The translations under genes and the position numbers were made by a program. 64,000 bases of DNA. Origin: Limnomonas spitsbergensis (Eukaryota > Chlorophyta > Chlorophyceae > Chlamydomonadales). This document shows, piece by piece, positions 47,301 to 59,300 of the stretch (position 1 is the first letter of the stretch; the number at the start of each line of letters is the position of its first letter). Under the pieces are notes generated by a model that was not told the origin of the DNA, searched no databases, and saw only the letters and a program-made list of their open reading frames with translations. The stretch covers positions 496,001 through 560,000 of the forward strand of contig JAYJMM010000021.1 of assembly GCA_037349105.1 (NCBI GenBank). Reading direction: 5' to 3'.

Positions 47301-50300
47301 ATTGCAATCTTTGAGCTGTACAGTTTGCGTTGCCCTTAGTCTGAGCATCATGCAGACATATCGGAGCAGTGCAGCTCACACCCTGTGGGCAACTTGCACC
47401 TTGGAGAGTATTCCAGTATTTGAGCAGTTTGGCTACTGCCACCCTCAGACTAACGGTAAGCATCATGAAGACATATCCTGGGGCAATGTGGTCTGCACTT
47501 TCCGGGAATCTTTCAACATTTGAGAAGTGTGGCCTGCGCTACCCTTGGGCATCAAGCGGACATACCTGAGAAGTGCAGCTTTGGCCCTGTGGACTCTTCT
47601 GGGCAGTGCACCTCATGGAAACTCCTGGACCGAATACCTTGCACTCAGAGGGGGCATATCTGGGCAGAACAGCTTGTGCCACACCTGGCGGAGCACTCTG
47701 TGAGCACATCTGGGCACTGCAGCACATGTCCCCGCCTTCGCCATTCAGAAGCATGAATCTCCTTGCCGCCAGGGTGCAGCCTTGACACTTGAGTACTTGA
47801 CCCTGTCCCCCTGCAGGCCTCCCAGAATGTTTGGAACGTGCGCTGGCCGGACGGCACCCTGCGCGCCTACAAGACGGGATTCCGAGGGCAGTTCCAGCTC
47901 TGCTTTGCGCAGACACACATGGCGGTGAGGCGCCACATGCAGACATGCACACTTGCATGCAAGAAGCGGGATCGCATGGCACATGCTTGCATGGTACCTG
48001 CATGCCACATTCTTGCATGGTACATGCTTGCATGGCACCTGCATGGCACGTACTTGCATGGCATGTACTTTTATGCTACATGTTTGCTAATGCTTGACAC
48101 CTGCTGGCATGGCACATGCTTACATGGCACATACTCACATTCACATACTAATATGACACCCACTTACATGGCATGCATATGCCATGCATGGTATATGCTT
48201 GCATGGCACGCGCTTACCATGTGCCCATGTGAGATCAGTCGCAATACAAACACAGTCATGGCGCAGACTAGCAATAAGGAGCAAGACACATTTGGCTGCT
48301 GAAACATTGCACTATAAGCTGAAACCTTGCGTGTGTACTGCTCATCCGCAGGCGGGTGCCCCTCTGATGTACAGCACAGTTCTGTCGTTTGTGGCGCAGC
48401 AGCGCCGGCTGGCGGTCACGGACGGCCTGTTCTGCATGAGCAGCACTTGCGCACCGGGAACCATACGCTACGTCAATGACATTGAGACGCAGCTAGGGCT
48501 CTTATCGGCTGAGGGCAGGTTGATGGAGGCGTGTGGTGAGTGGAGGGGTGCAGTGGAGGGGAGCCGTGAGGGTAGGGTTACGTTACGTGGAGGCATGTGG
48601 TGAGTGGAGGGGTGCAGTGGTGGGGAGCGGTGAGGGTAGGGTTGCGTAGAGTGGAGGCATGTAGTGACTGGAAGAGTAGAAGTAGAGACGTGGGGTGGAA
48701 GGTTACCTTGTGGAGGCTGGGTGGGGACAGGGATGTATGGCATGCAAGGCTGATGGTGCATGGGGGTCAAGGAAAAATACCCCGGGAACTAGGGTGTTTT
48801 TCTGGGCACTGCTCAACAATAATAGGTAGGGGGAAGGGGAGGATGAGTGGGTAAGGGGGCATGATGGATAATCACACTTGGTTGTATGCAGCAGAGTGCT
48901 TGCTGCTTTTATTGCTCTGGTCGCGATTGTTTCACCGTTTTCTGGGCCTCATGGATTGTCCCCCTTATGAAAACTCAGGGCTTGTGGCGACAAGCACCGG
49001 CGAGCGCATGTTTGCGGGCGGCCAGCTAGCCCTGTACGAGCTCTCCCACGCCATCACGCCCGGCTCCCCACTCACCATCTTCACTGCCAAAAAGGGGATC
49101 CGGGTGGAGCTACACACTGCTGGGGTGGAGGAGGAGGGGGAGCTCCCATCGCCCGACGACGGAGGCAGCGACGACAACGCTGCAAGCCAGCCGGGGCCGC
49201 CGACCATGCGGCCAAAGCTAGGCATCCTGTTGGCACCCATGCGCCTGATCATCACTCCAGTGAAGCCGAAGGCCCAGTCTAGCGAGGAGGGCGGCTTGAC
49301 GTCCAGCTCGGGACTGAACTCGCTGCCTAGAGAGCTGGTGGATGCGGCCAAGGTCGTGTGGGAGGTGCTGTGGGACGAGGGAGGCAGTGGGGAGTTTGTC
49401 GTCGGAACAGAAGCGGCGCACACTTGCCTCAAGGTAACAACAGGGGGGGCTGAGGAGGGTCAGGGGCTGAGGAGGGTCACTACCTTGATAGACTTGGTTG
49501 ACCAAGCAGCAGAGCCGGCACCCCCTCAGCCGTAGGCCATGATATAGCTGGAATTGTAGCTGAGGCACCTTCACAACAACTGTTCTGGATGTCGTGGGGC
49601 AGGATCACCTGGGCACTGACGCACTCGGCACTCTTGTCCCATGCTTTGAAGCAGATCGCGCAAGGGGCCAAATATTCTGCGGCCACTGGCGAGGAGGAGG
49701 CTTCAGAGCCGCTGCGGCTGTACCCCGATGAGCACTTTGTTCGCATGGTGGAGCCTGTGCTGCTGGTGGACACTGGCAATCGGCATCGGAACCGCAGCCT
49801 CGCACGCCTGGCTGACACGCTGCAGGTGTGGCTAAGGGCAGGGACTGTGCTTTTACGGCTGCTTGGCTGGCATGATGTGGGTTTGTTTGCCGGGCAGAGA
49901 TGTGCTGGTTTGGCTGCCTGGCAGGCAGGTACGGGTGCTGAGGGGTCTTATGCTGGTATGTCTGCTTGGCTGATGCACTGCAAGTTTATGACGTTTGAAG
50001 TCTGGGCCCTGCTCAAACGGCTCGGCCGCGGGGGCGCCGGCACTCTTGAAGTAGTTGCACACATGTGAGGTGCATGCAATTTACATGCATGCGATTTAAG
50101 CAGGCAAAGCTCTCCGTTTACTTTCAGGAGCAAGGTGCCCCGGCTGGCTACTTTTAGGGGAGCACTCCTGTGCCATGCAGCAGGCATGCCTATGGCTCAC
50201 TGACTGCAAAACCCATATCACAACCCTTAACCTTGACACCCTTCCAATCAAGAATTAACGTCCTCTCCTGCTCCGTGCCCAAGTTGTCTTCTCCTCCCTG

Positions 50301-53300
50301 TTGCTGCTTTCAGGCTGCGCTTCAGTGGCACAACCAGCTGCTGCGTGAGCTGGTCGGCGTGTGGTGGGGCTGTGCGCCGCTGCTTGCTGATCCCGGCGGT
50401 GTGTTGCTCCGCCCCGAGGTCGAGTTGTTGACCTGCCAGCCGGACTCGCTCATGCCCTACATTCGGGGCCGGCAGGGCGAGAAGGGCGCCTGGCAGACAG
50501 TGGAGGTCGACGTGGATGGACAGGTGGGGGTGCTGCGGGGGAGGCAGAAGGCCGCAGCTGGAAGCAGAGCACAAGGGATTGCAGAGACTTGCTCCGATGT
50601 TAAAACTGCGCCATGCCCACCATCTCCAAACGCCGACAAGCTCAATCCCTTCAAACTCATACCGGTGTATTGTTTTATGCCGTATTGCGATTTATGACCC
50701 AATCCTCCTCCCTCCCATGCCTCCCCCGCCTACAGCCGCCTTTCTTCCATACCTCTCTTGCCACAAGTTTCCTCCCTCCCGTGTGCCTTAAATGCCCGCA
50801 GATCACTGAGCGCATGGACCCGCTGGCGGATTCTAACTTGGCGCGAGCAGTCCAGAGGCTAGTCCGCTGGCTGGGCTTGCAGAGCGGCACCGATGCAGAC
50901 TCCAGCATCCTACACGTGCTCCCCAGCGAGGACGGAACGACCCTGCTCGACGCGGCACGGATGACGGACGCTTCCGGCCGGACCATTCCCGCGCCGGACG
51001 ATGCGGTGTCGCTCCTTATGGCGGTGAATTATGCTGCCGGTCGGCTCGGGATCGGACTGACCGGCGAGGCGGAGGATGCGGCTAGTGACAGCGAGGCGGG
51101 CGCGGCAGCGATACTGACGCTGTCGGTCGGGTGCAATATTGAGCCGTCCATGATGCTATTTGCTGACGGTAGCGGCAGCTACCAGGCCTACAACAGCGGA
51201 AGCAGGTGTGTGGTTCAATGGAGATTCATGGTGCTGCACTGTCGGCTTGACATCTTGCACTAGATACTTCAAGATGATTCGTCTAATATCTTCCCAGGCC
51301 TTTGGGGAGGGATGGGGCGGTTGTGTGTGCCCCGTTCAAATGTATTTACTTTGCCGAGGACCCACTGATAAGATCCCAGTCACATCTCACAAGGTCATTA
51401 AACTTCAATCCCTCCCCTGTACCAATGCTGTGGAATTGTGCGCGGCATCCTATTTGCTAAGATAGGTTGCGCTTCAGCTACACTTCAGCTACATCACGGC
51501 TGGCTACCTGAGCGGTCTATCACAGACAGTTGTACTGAATGGCCCTAAAACTTTATGCCGACCATAGTCTGGTTCCAAGCAGCCCAGTGGTAGATGCCCG
51601 GCGGCCCCCTGAAGGTTGTCATGTGCGCTCTAATATACTGGCAACCACTTAAACCCAAAACAAGGGAGCACAAACTATTACCATACTTCCTAACCAGAAG
51701 GTATTGGTGCCGTTTATATCTCAATAAATATATCCAGAGTGTGTTGCAGCAGGACGCGTTATGAAGCTGCTCGTTTTCCTTGATGCAGACCGGCGAGTGG
51801 CGGAGCCTCCCCAGTCTCGACCCTGAAGCGGATCACCGTCGACAGAGAGGCCAAGGTGCTGGAGGCGGGCGGCGGCAACAGCCTGATGCTGAGCATTGTG
51901 TGCGAAGACGTCGGCGACCACCAAGCGCTGATCAACCACAGCGGTGCTGGCGGCGTCCCGGTTGGGCCAGGGTCCATGCTGGCGCTGGGATGTACAAAGC
52001 AGATGCGGAAGGGCCTGCTCGGCATCCAGCGCTGCCTCGGCACGCTAGCTGGCTCCACCCCCGGGGGTGCCAGCGGTCGCAGCTTGCTCCTAGTCGGCAC
52101 CGCCCCGTGTCTGTGGATTGAGGCCGCGGAGCTGGAGGCCATCACCGGCTGCCTGCCCCGGGACCTCCCGCTGGCGCGCTGCCGCTCTGCCGTCAACATG
52201 CACCTGTTCAGCCTCTGGCGCGAGGCCGCCCGCATGGTGCCCGCTGTCGGGACAGGATCCGCCGACATCTCTCGCTTCTTGCTGGAACTGCTGCGCGTTG
52301 CACACGTCAAGGCACGGGCCGCCCTGGCTGTGGACGCGGCGGACTGCCGGGCAAAGGCGTCAGTGGCGGCCAGCAAGGATGCCGACGAAAAGATGCAGAC
52401 GGCAAACAACGCGGCCACGGACGTGCCGACATTCGCAGCCTGCCGCGCAAGAATGCTCCTGGAGGATGTGCGTCTGGCTCTGGGCTCGCTGCTTTTCGCG
52501 CAGCAGGCTGCTGATGAGGCTGACGCGTACGCCGCCCAGGCGTCTGTACCGACCTCTCTGATTGAGGAGAAGGAGGATGCAGACAATGGGCAAAAAGCAG
52601 CCCAAGCAGCAAAGGAGGTGAGAGCAGCTCTCTCTTTGTCTTTGCCTTGCAGGATCACTAGCTGCATCCCTAGGAAGGCATATTACGTTGGCCACTGATG
52701 CCCACGCAAAGCTCTGATGGCGGCGATCTGTTATTTTAGGGTTGAGGGTTTAGGAAAAAGGGGGTAGGGATGGCATTTTTGTTTTTTTAAATGGCTTCCT
52801 CTGCCCTGCGTGTGTAGGCACAAGAGGAGTGCGAGAAGCACACGCGCAGCGCCTTTCCCGTCATGGCTGACACGGTGGTCAAGGTGGCCTGCAGCGTTGT
52901 GAAAGACATGCCCGGAAATCTCAAGTCAGCAGTGCTCAATCTGCAAGAGCCAGCCGTCTTCCGCAAGACCGCGGCCGATGCCGTGGCGGCCTCTGAGCGC
53001 GATGCCAAGGACGCTGCGTCAAACGCGGATGACCTCAAGGCCAAGTGTGACTTGATAGCAGTCAAGCTGAAGGACCTGACGGCGGCTCACAGCCAGTTTC
53101 AGGTGCGGGATTACACACGGGTACCATGTGTCTTTTATGTCAAGCATGATTAGGACATCAGCCCAAACAGCTGTGCCATTAGTTGTCTTCTTCATTTTAC
53201 ACCCTTTGATGATTTTCCATGAGGGTAACTCTTTCCATGAAGGTGCACTGCCCATACATTACTCATGTCATCATGTGACAATTGTGTGTTTTGGTCGGCT

Positions 53301-56300
53301 TCTTGCAGGCTGAGCAGGAGGGCCAGGCTAGACTCGAAGTGGCTGTGGAGGAGGCCCGGGTGATGAAGGAAAGCAAGGCCGAAGGCTGCACAATCAGCGG
53401 CCAGGCTATGGCGCTGCACAATCGAGTGAAGCTCATGATTGAGGCACGCACCACTACCGAGCTCATTGAGCAGAGCCTGCAGCGCCTGGCCAAGAACCCC
53501 CTGGAGGAGGGCCCCCCGGAGCCTTGGGCCGAGCTCTCTGCACAGGTCGATTCGCTGCCAGTGTGGGCAGCCGAGTACGAGAAAAAGTACCGGTTGGACA
53601 AGGAGATCTCCCAGGCGATCTCGCTGCTCAAGAGCAAGGCTGAAAGCGCTGTCAGCAAGATGGCGCCACTGGTGGAGGCGGCGCGGGCGGTGGGCGGTGA
53701 CGAGGCAAGAACGCTGCAGATGCTTAAGGACGTTGCGGAGCTCGGCGTGCAGGCCGCCACAACGGCGGGCGCAAATCAGATTGAGGTTGCCAACAGAGAG
53801 GTGATTAAGGCCGTGGAGGGGCTGCTCAATTCGGGCCGCAAGTTCCCAGGGACCGGCCCCGGAAGCTCGCCTGAAATGGATGCCGCGATGCGTCCAGCGC
53901 TCGATGCTGTTGACGCTCTGATGACGTGCCTGGCAAAGCACATCTCTCTGCAGGCCGCGTTCACAATGGAGCTGGCGACAGCGGCCGCAGACAAGACGGC
54001 AGCGGCGGCCGAGGTTGAGAAGATCAAGGAAACGATTGTGAGCAGCCTCAAGGATAACTCCGGCACTGATGGCAGCATGCCGCCACCGCCGCCGGAGGTG
54101 CCGACGCTCACTTGGGCGGCCGTGCGCGATGCTGCGGAGCGCGAGGCGGCGGCTGCCAGGGCAGATTATGAGAAGGCTCTGCTTGCGGTCAGCAGCAGCA
54201 AGGAGGCAATAGAGAAGATCAACAGCGCTATTGAGCGCTTGAGAAAGGAGGTGCGCTGGCTTATTTAAATTGCAGTCCTTCATCTGGGTGTTACCCAACC
54301 TCAGGGTGTTACATAACCTCAGGGTGTTACATAACCTCAGGGTGTTACCCAACCTCAGGGTGTTACATAACCTCAGGGTGTTACATAACCTCAGGGTGTT
54401 ACATAACCTCAGGGTGTTACATAACCTCAGGGTGTTACATAACCTCAGGGTGTTACCCAACCTCAGGGTGTTACCCAACCTCAGGGTGTTACATAACCTC
54501 AGGGTGTTACATAACCTCAGGGTGTTACCTAACCTCAGGGTGTTACATAACCTCAGGGTGTTACATAACCTCAGGGTGTTACCTAATCTCAGGGTGTTAC
54601 CTAACCTCAGGGTGTTACCTAACCTCAGGGTGTTACATAACCTCAGGGTGTTACCCAACCTCAGGGTGTTACATAACCTCAGAGTGTTACCCAACCTCAG
54701 GGTGTTACCTAACCTCAGGGTGTTATATAACCTCAGGGTGTTACATAACCTCAGGGTGTTACATAACCTCAGGGTGTTACATAACCTCAGGGTGTTACCT
54801 AACCTCAGGGTGTTACCTAACCTCAGGGTGTTACCTAACCTCAGGGTGTTACCCAACCTCAGGGTGTTACATAACCTCAGAGTGTTACCCAACCTCAGGG
54901 TGTTACCTAACCTCAGGGTGTTATATAACCTCAGGGTGTTACATAACCTCAGGGTGTTACATAACCTCAGGGTGTTACATAACCTCAGGGTGTTACCCAA
55001 CCTCAGGGTGTTACCCAACCTCAGGGTGTTACATAACCTCAGGGTGTTACATAACCTCAGGGTGTTACCTAACCTCAGGGTGTTACATAACCTCAGGGTG
55101 TTACATAACCTCAGGGTGTTACATAACCTCAGGGTGTTACATAACCTCAGGGTGTTACATAACCTCAGGGTGTTACATAACCTCAGGGTGTTACATAACC
55201 TCAGGGTGTTACATAACCTCAGGGTGTTACCTAACCTCAGGGTGTTACATAACCTCAGGGTGTTACATAATCTCAGGGTGTTACATAACCTCAGGGTGTT
55301 ACCTAACCTCAGGGTGTTACCCAACCTCAGGGTGTTACCTAACCTCAGGGTGTTACCTAACCTCAGGGTGTTACATAACCTCAGGGTGTTACATAACCTC
55401 AGGGTGTTACATAATCTCAGGGTGCTCCTGCGCATCTGGGTGTGCTGCACCACCAGACGTAGCTGCTCCTGTGGGTGTCGCTTCACCTATGGGTAATACT
55501 GCACCTTACAGTGTTACTGCACCTCTTACTGTTGCAGTGCAGTAACAGGTGCCCATTCTGCATGAAGGACACTTATGTCTTCATGATATCTATGTACTGA
55601 TACCTGAAGTATGTGGTGGTCCTCAGTCCTGATATCTCCTGCATGGCTGACCTCCAGGTTGAGGACACAGTAAGAGAGGCTACGGAGATGAAGCAAAAGG
55701 TGGCATCTCTTCGTGACAAAGCGGTCAAGTCGTCGGAAGAGGCCAACAAGAAGTTTTGCTCCGCCGAGAACGCCATGTGGAGTGCACGTCGGACCGGGCC
55801 GAAATCCAGCGAGGTCCAGTTTCACAAGGAGGGCTCTCAGGATTACTTTGGGGAGCCACGGGAGGCGCCGCACATGCAGCGGGCCCGCGTTGCCGTTGTG
55901 GCATGCGCCGAGGCCCTGGACCTGCTCAGCCAGCTGCGAGGCTCGATCCCCGTGGCCACTCGCTCGGCTGAGGCAGCGGAGCGCATGCTGTCAGGGTGCA
56001 TTGCCGAGGTGGCCACCTCTGGGGTCCAAGCGGCCGCCGAGTGGGCACGCACCGCAGCGCTCCCGTGCGAGTCCGCGCTGGCCGACGCCGAGTGGTACGA
56101 GCGCACCGTGGCGCAGATGACAGCTATGGAGAAGCGGTTCAAAAAAGAGGCGGAGCAGATGGCCAAGTGGCAAGACAGTATGGCGGACACTGGCGTAGCG
56201 ATTAAGGCCCAGCTGGAGGCGCTGACGGAGGCTGTGGGGAGGCAGGAGGCGCCGCAGAGCACGGAGTTCCAGCTCGTGCTCGATGCCGCAATCGGCATCA

Positions 56301-59300
56301 CTGCTGTGGAGGTCGCGCCCACCCTGACGGATAACGACGATCTGGATGTGGAGATTACGAAGATGCAGGAAGCGATAGCGGGAGAAGGCGGGAGGTAAGG
56401 CAGGGGGGGCAGTGCTCAATTTTGCGTGGGTCGCCTGAAATTCAGCTACAGTTTAGCTACCTGTTTGCCTTAGGCTAGGGGCTTCGTTGACCTGGCCAGC
56501 CAGGCGGCTGGGCACTATATCTACAGGCCGGTAGAGGCTTGGTCCCAATCCGACCTTTGACCGCCGCAGGCGGCCCGCCGAAGGTGGACTCGTAGCTGGA
56601 AAATAAATACTGGCAGTTATGGGGGGCAACGTGCATTCGGCCGCCAGACCAGATCATGACAGACTTGGGAAGCCTGCGTGTGCGAGCTATGATGGCCCTT
56701 GGACTGGTGCCATGCTCTGGAAGATATCCCAGAGAAGAAACACGGACAGGGCTCAGGCCCTAAACCCTATCCCAGTTACGAAATGCTAGCGCTGGTTTCT
56801 AATGGATCCATATGATGTTTAATGGCACTTTGGGGGGCAGTGCTTCCAGGAGACGATTTTTCTTGGCTGAGCACCCTGGGCAGTGGGCACTCATCCTCTC
56901 ACAGATTGCTACTCGCGACTCTGCTGCAGGTGGGACATGGTTGTCAAGAGGTTGGAGCTGGTGGAGCCGCTGACTTTAAAGGTGCAGGTGGCACGTCTGA
57001 TGCCAGCTCCCAAGCCTATCTCTGGCGAGCACTTTGACCTCGCATGCGCCTCAGCGGACACGCACCTCCCGGCAGCGCTGGAACTGTTCCACAAGCTGCG
57101 CAAGCAGGTCAGTGCCAGCGGGCAATTAAGATTGGGGGACTGGAGGTCTTTAGTATTGATCCTTGAGGACTGAGCTGCGAGTCAGTTATGCTTGCATGGT
57201 TGAATTACGCATGGTTCAACCAGGCATGGTTGAATCAGGCATGGTTGAATCAGGCATGGTTGAATCAGGCATGGTTGAATCAGGCATGGTTGAATCAGGC
57301 ATGGTTGAATCAAGCATGGTTGAACCAGGCATGGATGAATCAGGCATGGATGAATCAGGCATGGTTGAATCAAGCATGGTTGAATCAAGCATGGTTGAAT
57401 CAGACATGGTTGAATCAAGCATGGTGGAATCAGGCATGGTGGAATCAGGCATGGTTGAACCAGCCTGGTTCAACCAGGCATACAGGCATACCAGAAGTTG
57501 AACCCGTCGTGCATGTGTAGGTCAGCAGGACTCAGATTAGGCTCAAGCCATGATTACCATTCAAGCATGGGCTGATGCTTTTCAACATTGCAGAGGGTTG
57601 TCCTCTGCCCTCCTGCTGCCCAGTGGTGTATGCGTATCTCTCCTTGCATCTGTCAACATACTCCTCGTTGCGCGGTCCTTTCGCAACCTGCTGCCTCTGA
57701 TACATGACATGTTCATTTTCGAGCATGGGCCGCTGCCCCGAATGGTGGACCTGTCATGGGCACGATCATACTTAATCATGTGCTGGAGCAATGTCATAAG
57801 ATTCATATCTATCACGCCTGATCCATGATCATGCATGGTCAATCTCTGGAGAGCTGACAAATCTGTAAGTCATGCATGGACACGGCCAACGCGGCTCTCC
57901 GCCCTCATCTTGACTTGTGTCATCATTCTGTTGCCTGCTGTCCTTGCCAGGTGGATCCTTCAGTGGACTTGACTGTAGAGGATGCCAGCATGCAGCGTGC
58001 ACTGCAGTCCGTTTTCTGCCACCTGGAGAAATTCTGCAAGCTCTCTGCAGACCAGGCGGAGCAGTTTGCTTCAGCCCCGGCAGTCGCCCCGCCCCCGAAG
58101 ATCGAGTCGGAGCGCTCGGCCTCCACAACTGGTGGTGGTCCCCCTGATCCTTCGACCTCGCAGCTCGCACCTGTGAAAGAAGACACCGTTTACGAGCCTG
58201 TCAAGCAGGCCATGCATGTCAACCAGCTGGTCATCGTTGTCTCCAAGGCGCTCAGCGTGCTGGCCAAGACGGTCGCCGAGGTGTGCCAGCAGGTGCATCC
58301 CGATGTGGCGCAGAAGCTCGAGACTCTGGCCAAGCTGGCGAAAGGAGCGGCCAACCACAGCAAACGGTCTAACATTGCCGTGACCCGGACAGTCGCGGAT
58401 GCGGTCAAGACGTTGGGCACTCCAGTGTTCGCTTCCGGGGTGTACGCCACAGCATTAGCCAAGCTGGCCGTGATTGAGTCCGAACCCGATAAGCAGCGGG
58501 AGTGGGCCCGGCAGGCGACGAAGACACTGCGGGACAAGGTTCGGCCCGAAATGGAGGCCGCAATGGCCGCAATGATGCCGCCGGCATCTAAGAGCCTCGG
58601 GGCTGTGGCGGAAGACGGCTCCGAAGAGCCGCTTGATGCTGCCGAGGAGGCAGCCCGCCAGTCCCGCTTGGCAGAGCAGCAGCGCCTGCAGCGACTTGAG
58701 CTGGTCGACAAAGAGCGGGCGCTTCTGTCTTTCGTGGGCGGTGTGGCGGTGGCGGTGGCGGCCGCGGCCGCAGATTCCGGCACCAGGTCGGATCTCAGCT
58801 CGATCAGCTCGGCGAACCCTGATGAAATGACTCGTCCTTACGTCCCCACCCATGTCATCTACGAGACAGCTTTCCGGCTCGCGGGCTATCAGGAAAATAT
58901 GGACGGCACGCTCGAGTACACCGACGGCGCAGCGTCCGCCAAGGACGACGCGCCTGTCGACGAGGCGATGGGAATTTTGGTCAGGGTGGTCCAGGCAATG
59001 GCCGCTGTACGGGACGCGAACCGGGCGCTTCAGCTGGCAGGCAACCACGTGCGAGTGAAGATCGTCGAAAAGGATCTGAGCGATTGCCTAGAATGCTGCA
59101 CCAACGTGCCTAAGCTAGGCGCAGAGCAGTTGCTTCGCGCGTTCGTGTACGACGAAGACGAGGAATCCGGGGAACCAATCGGTCCCGTTCAAATATCTTA
59201 CGGCATCGAAGCCGACGCCCTATCCCTGCGCGCCTACGAGCAGTTTCTGACGGCAACCATCCGTGTCACGGACCTCGCGCTAAACTCGGCAACGCTCGTC

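Noticed and set aside
53192..55486. Long minus frame crossing real plus-strand exons
   Set aside because: Antisense shadow joined to the satellite; no family likeness.
54270..55496. 408-codon plus and 764-codon minus frames of LRVLHN / LRLCNT repeats
   Set aside because: They are produced by an 18-bp satellite without stops inside a well-supported intron.
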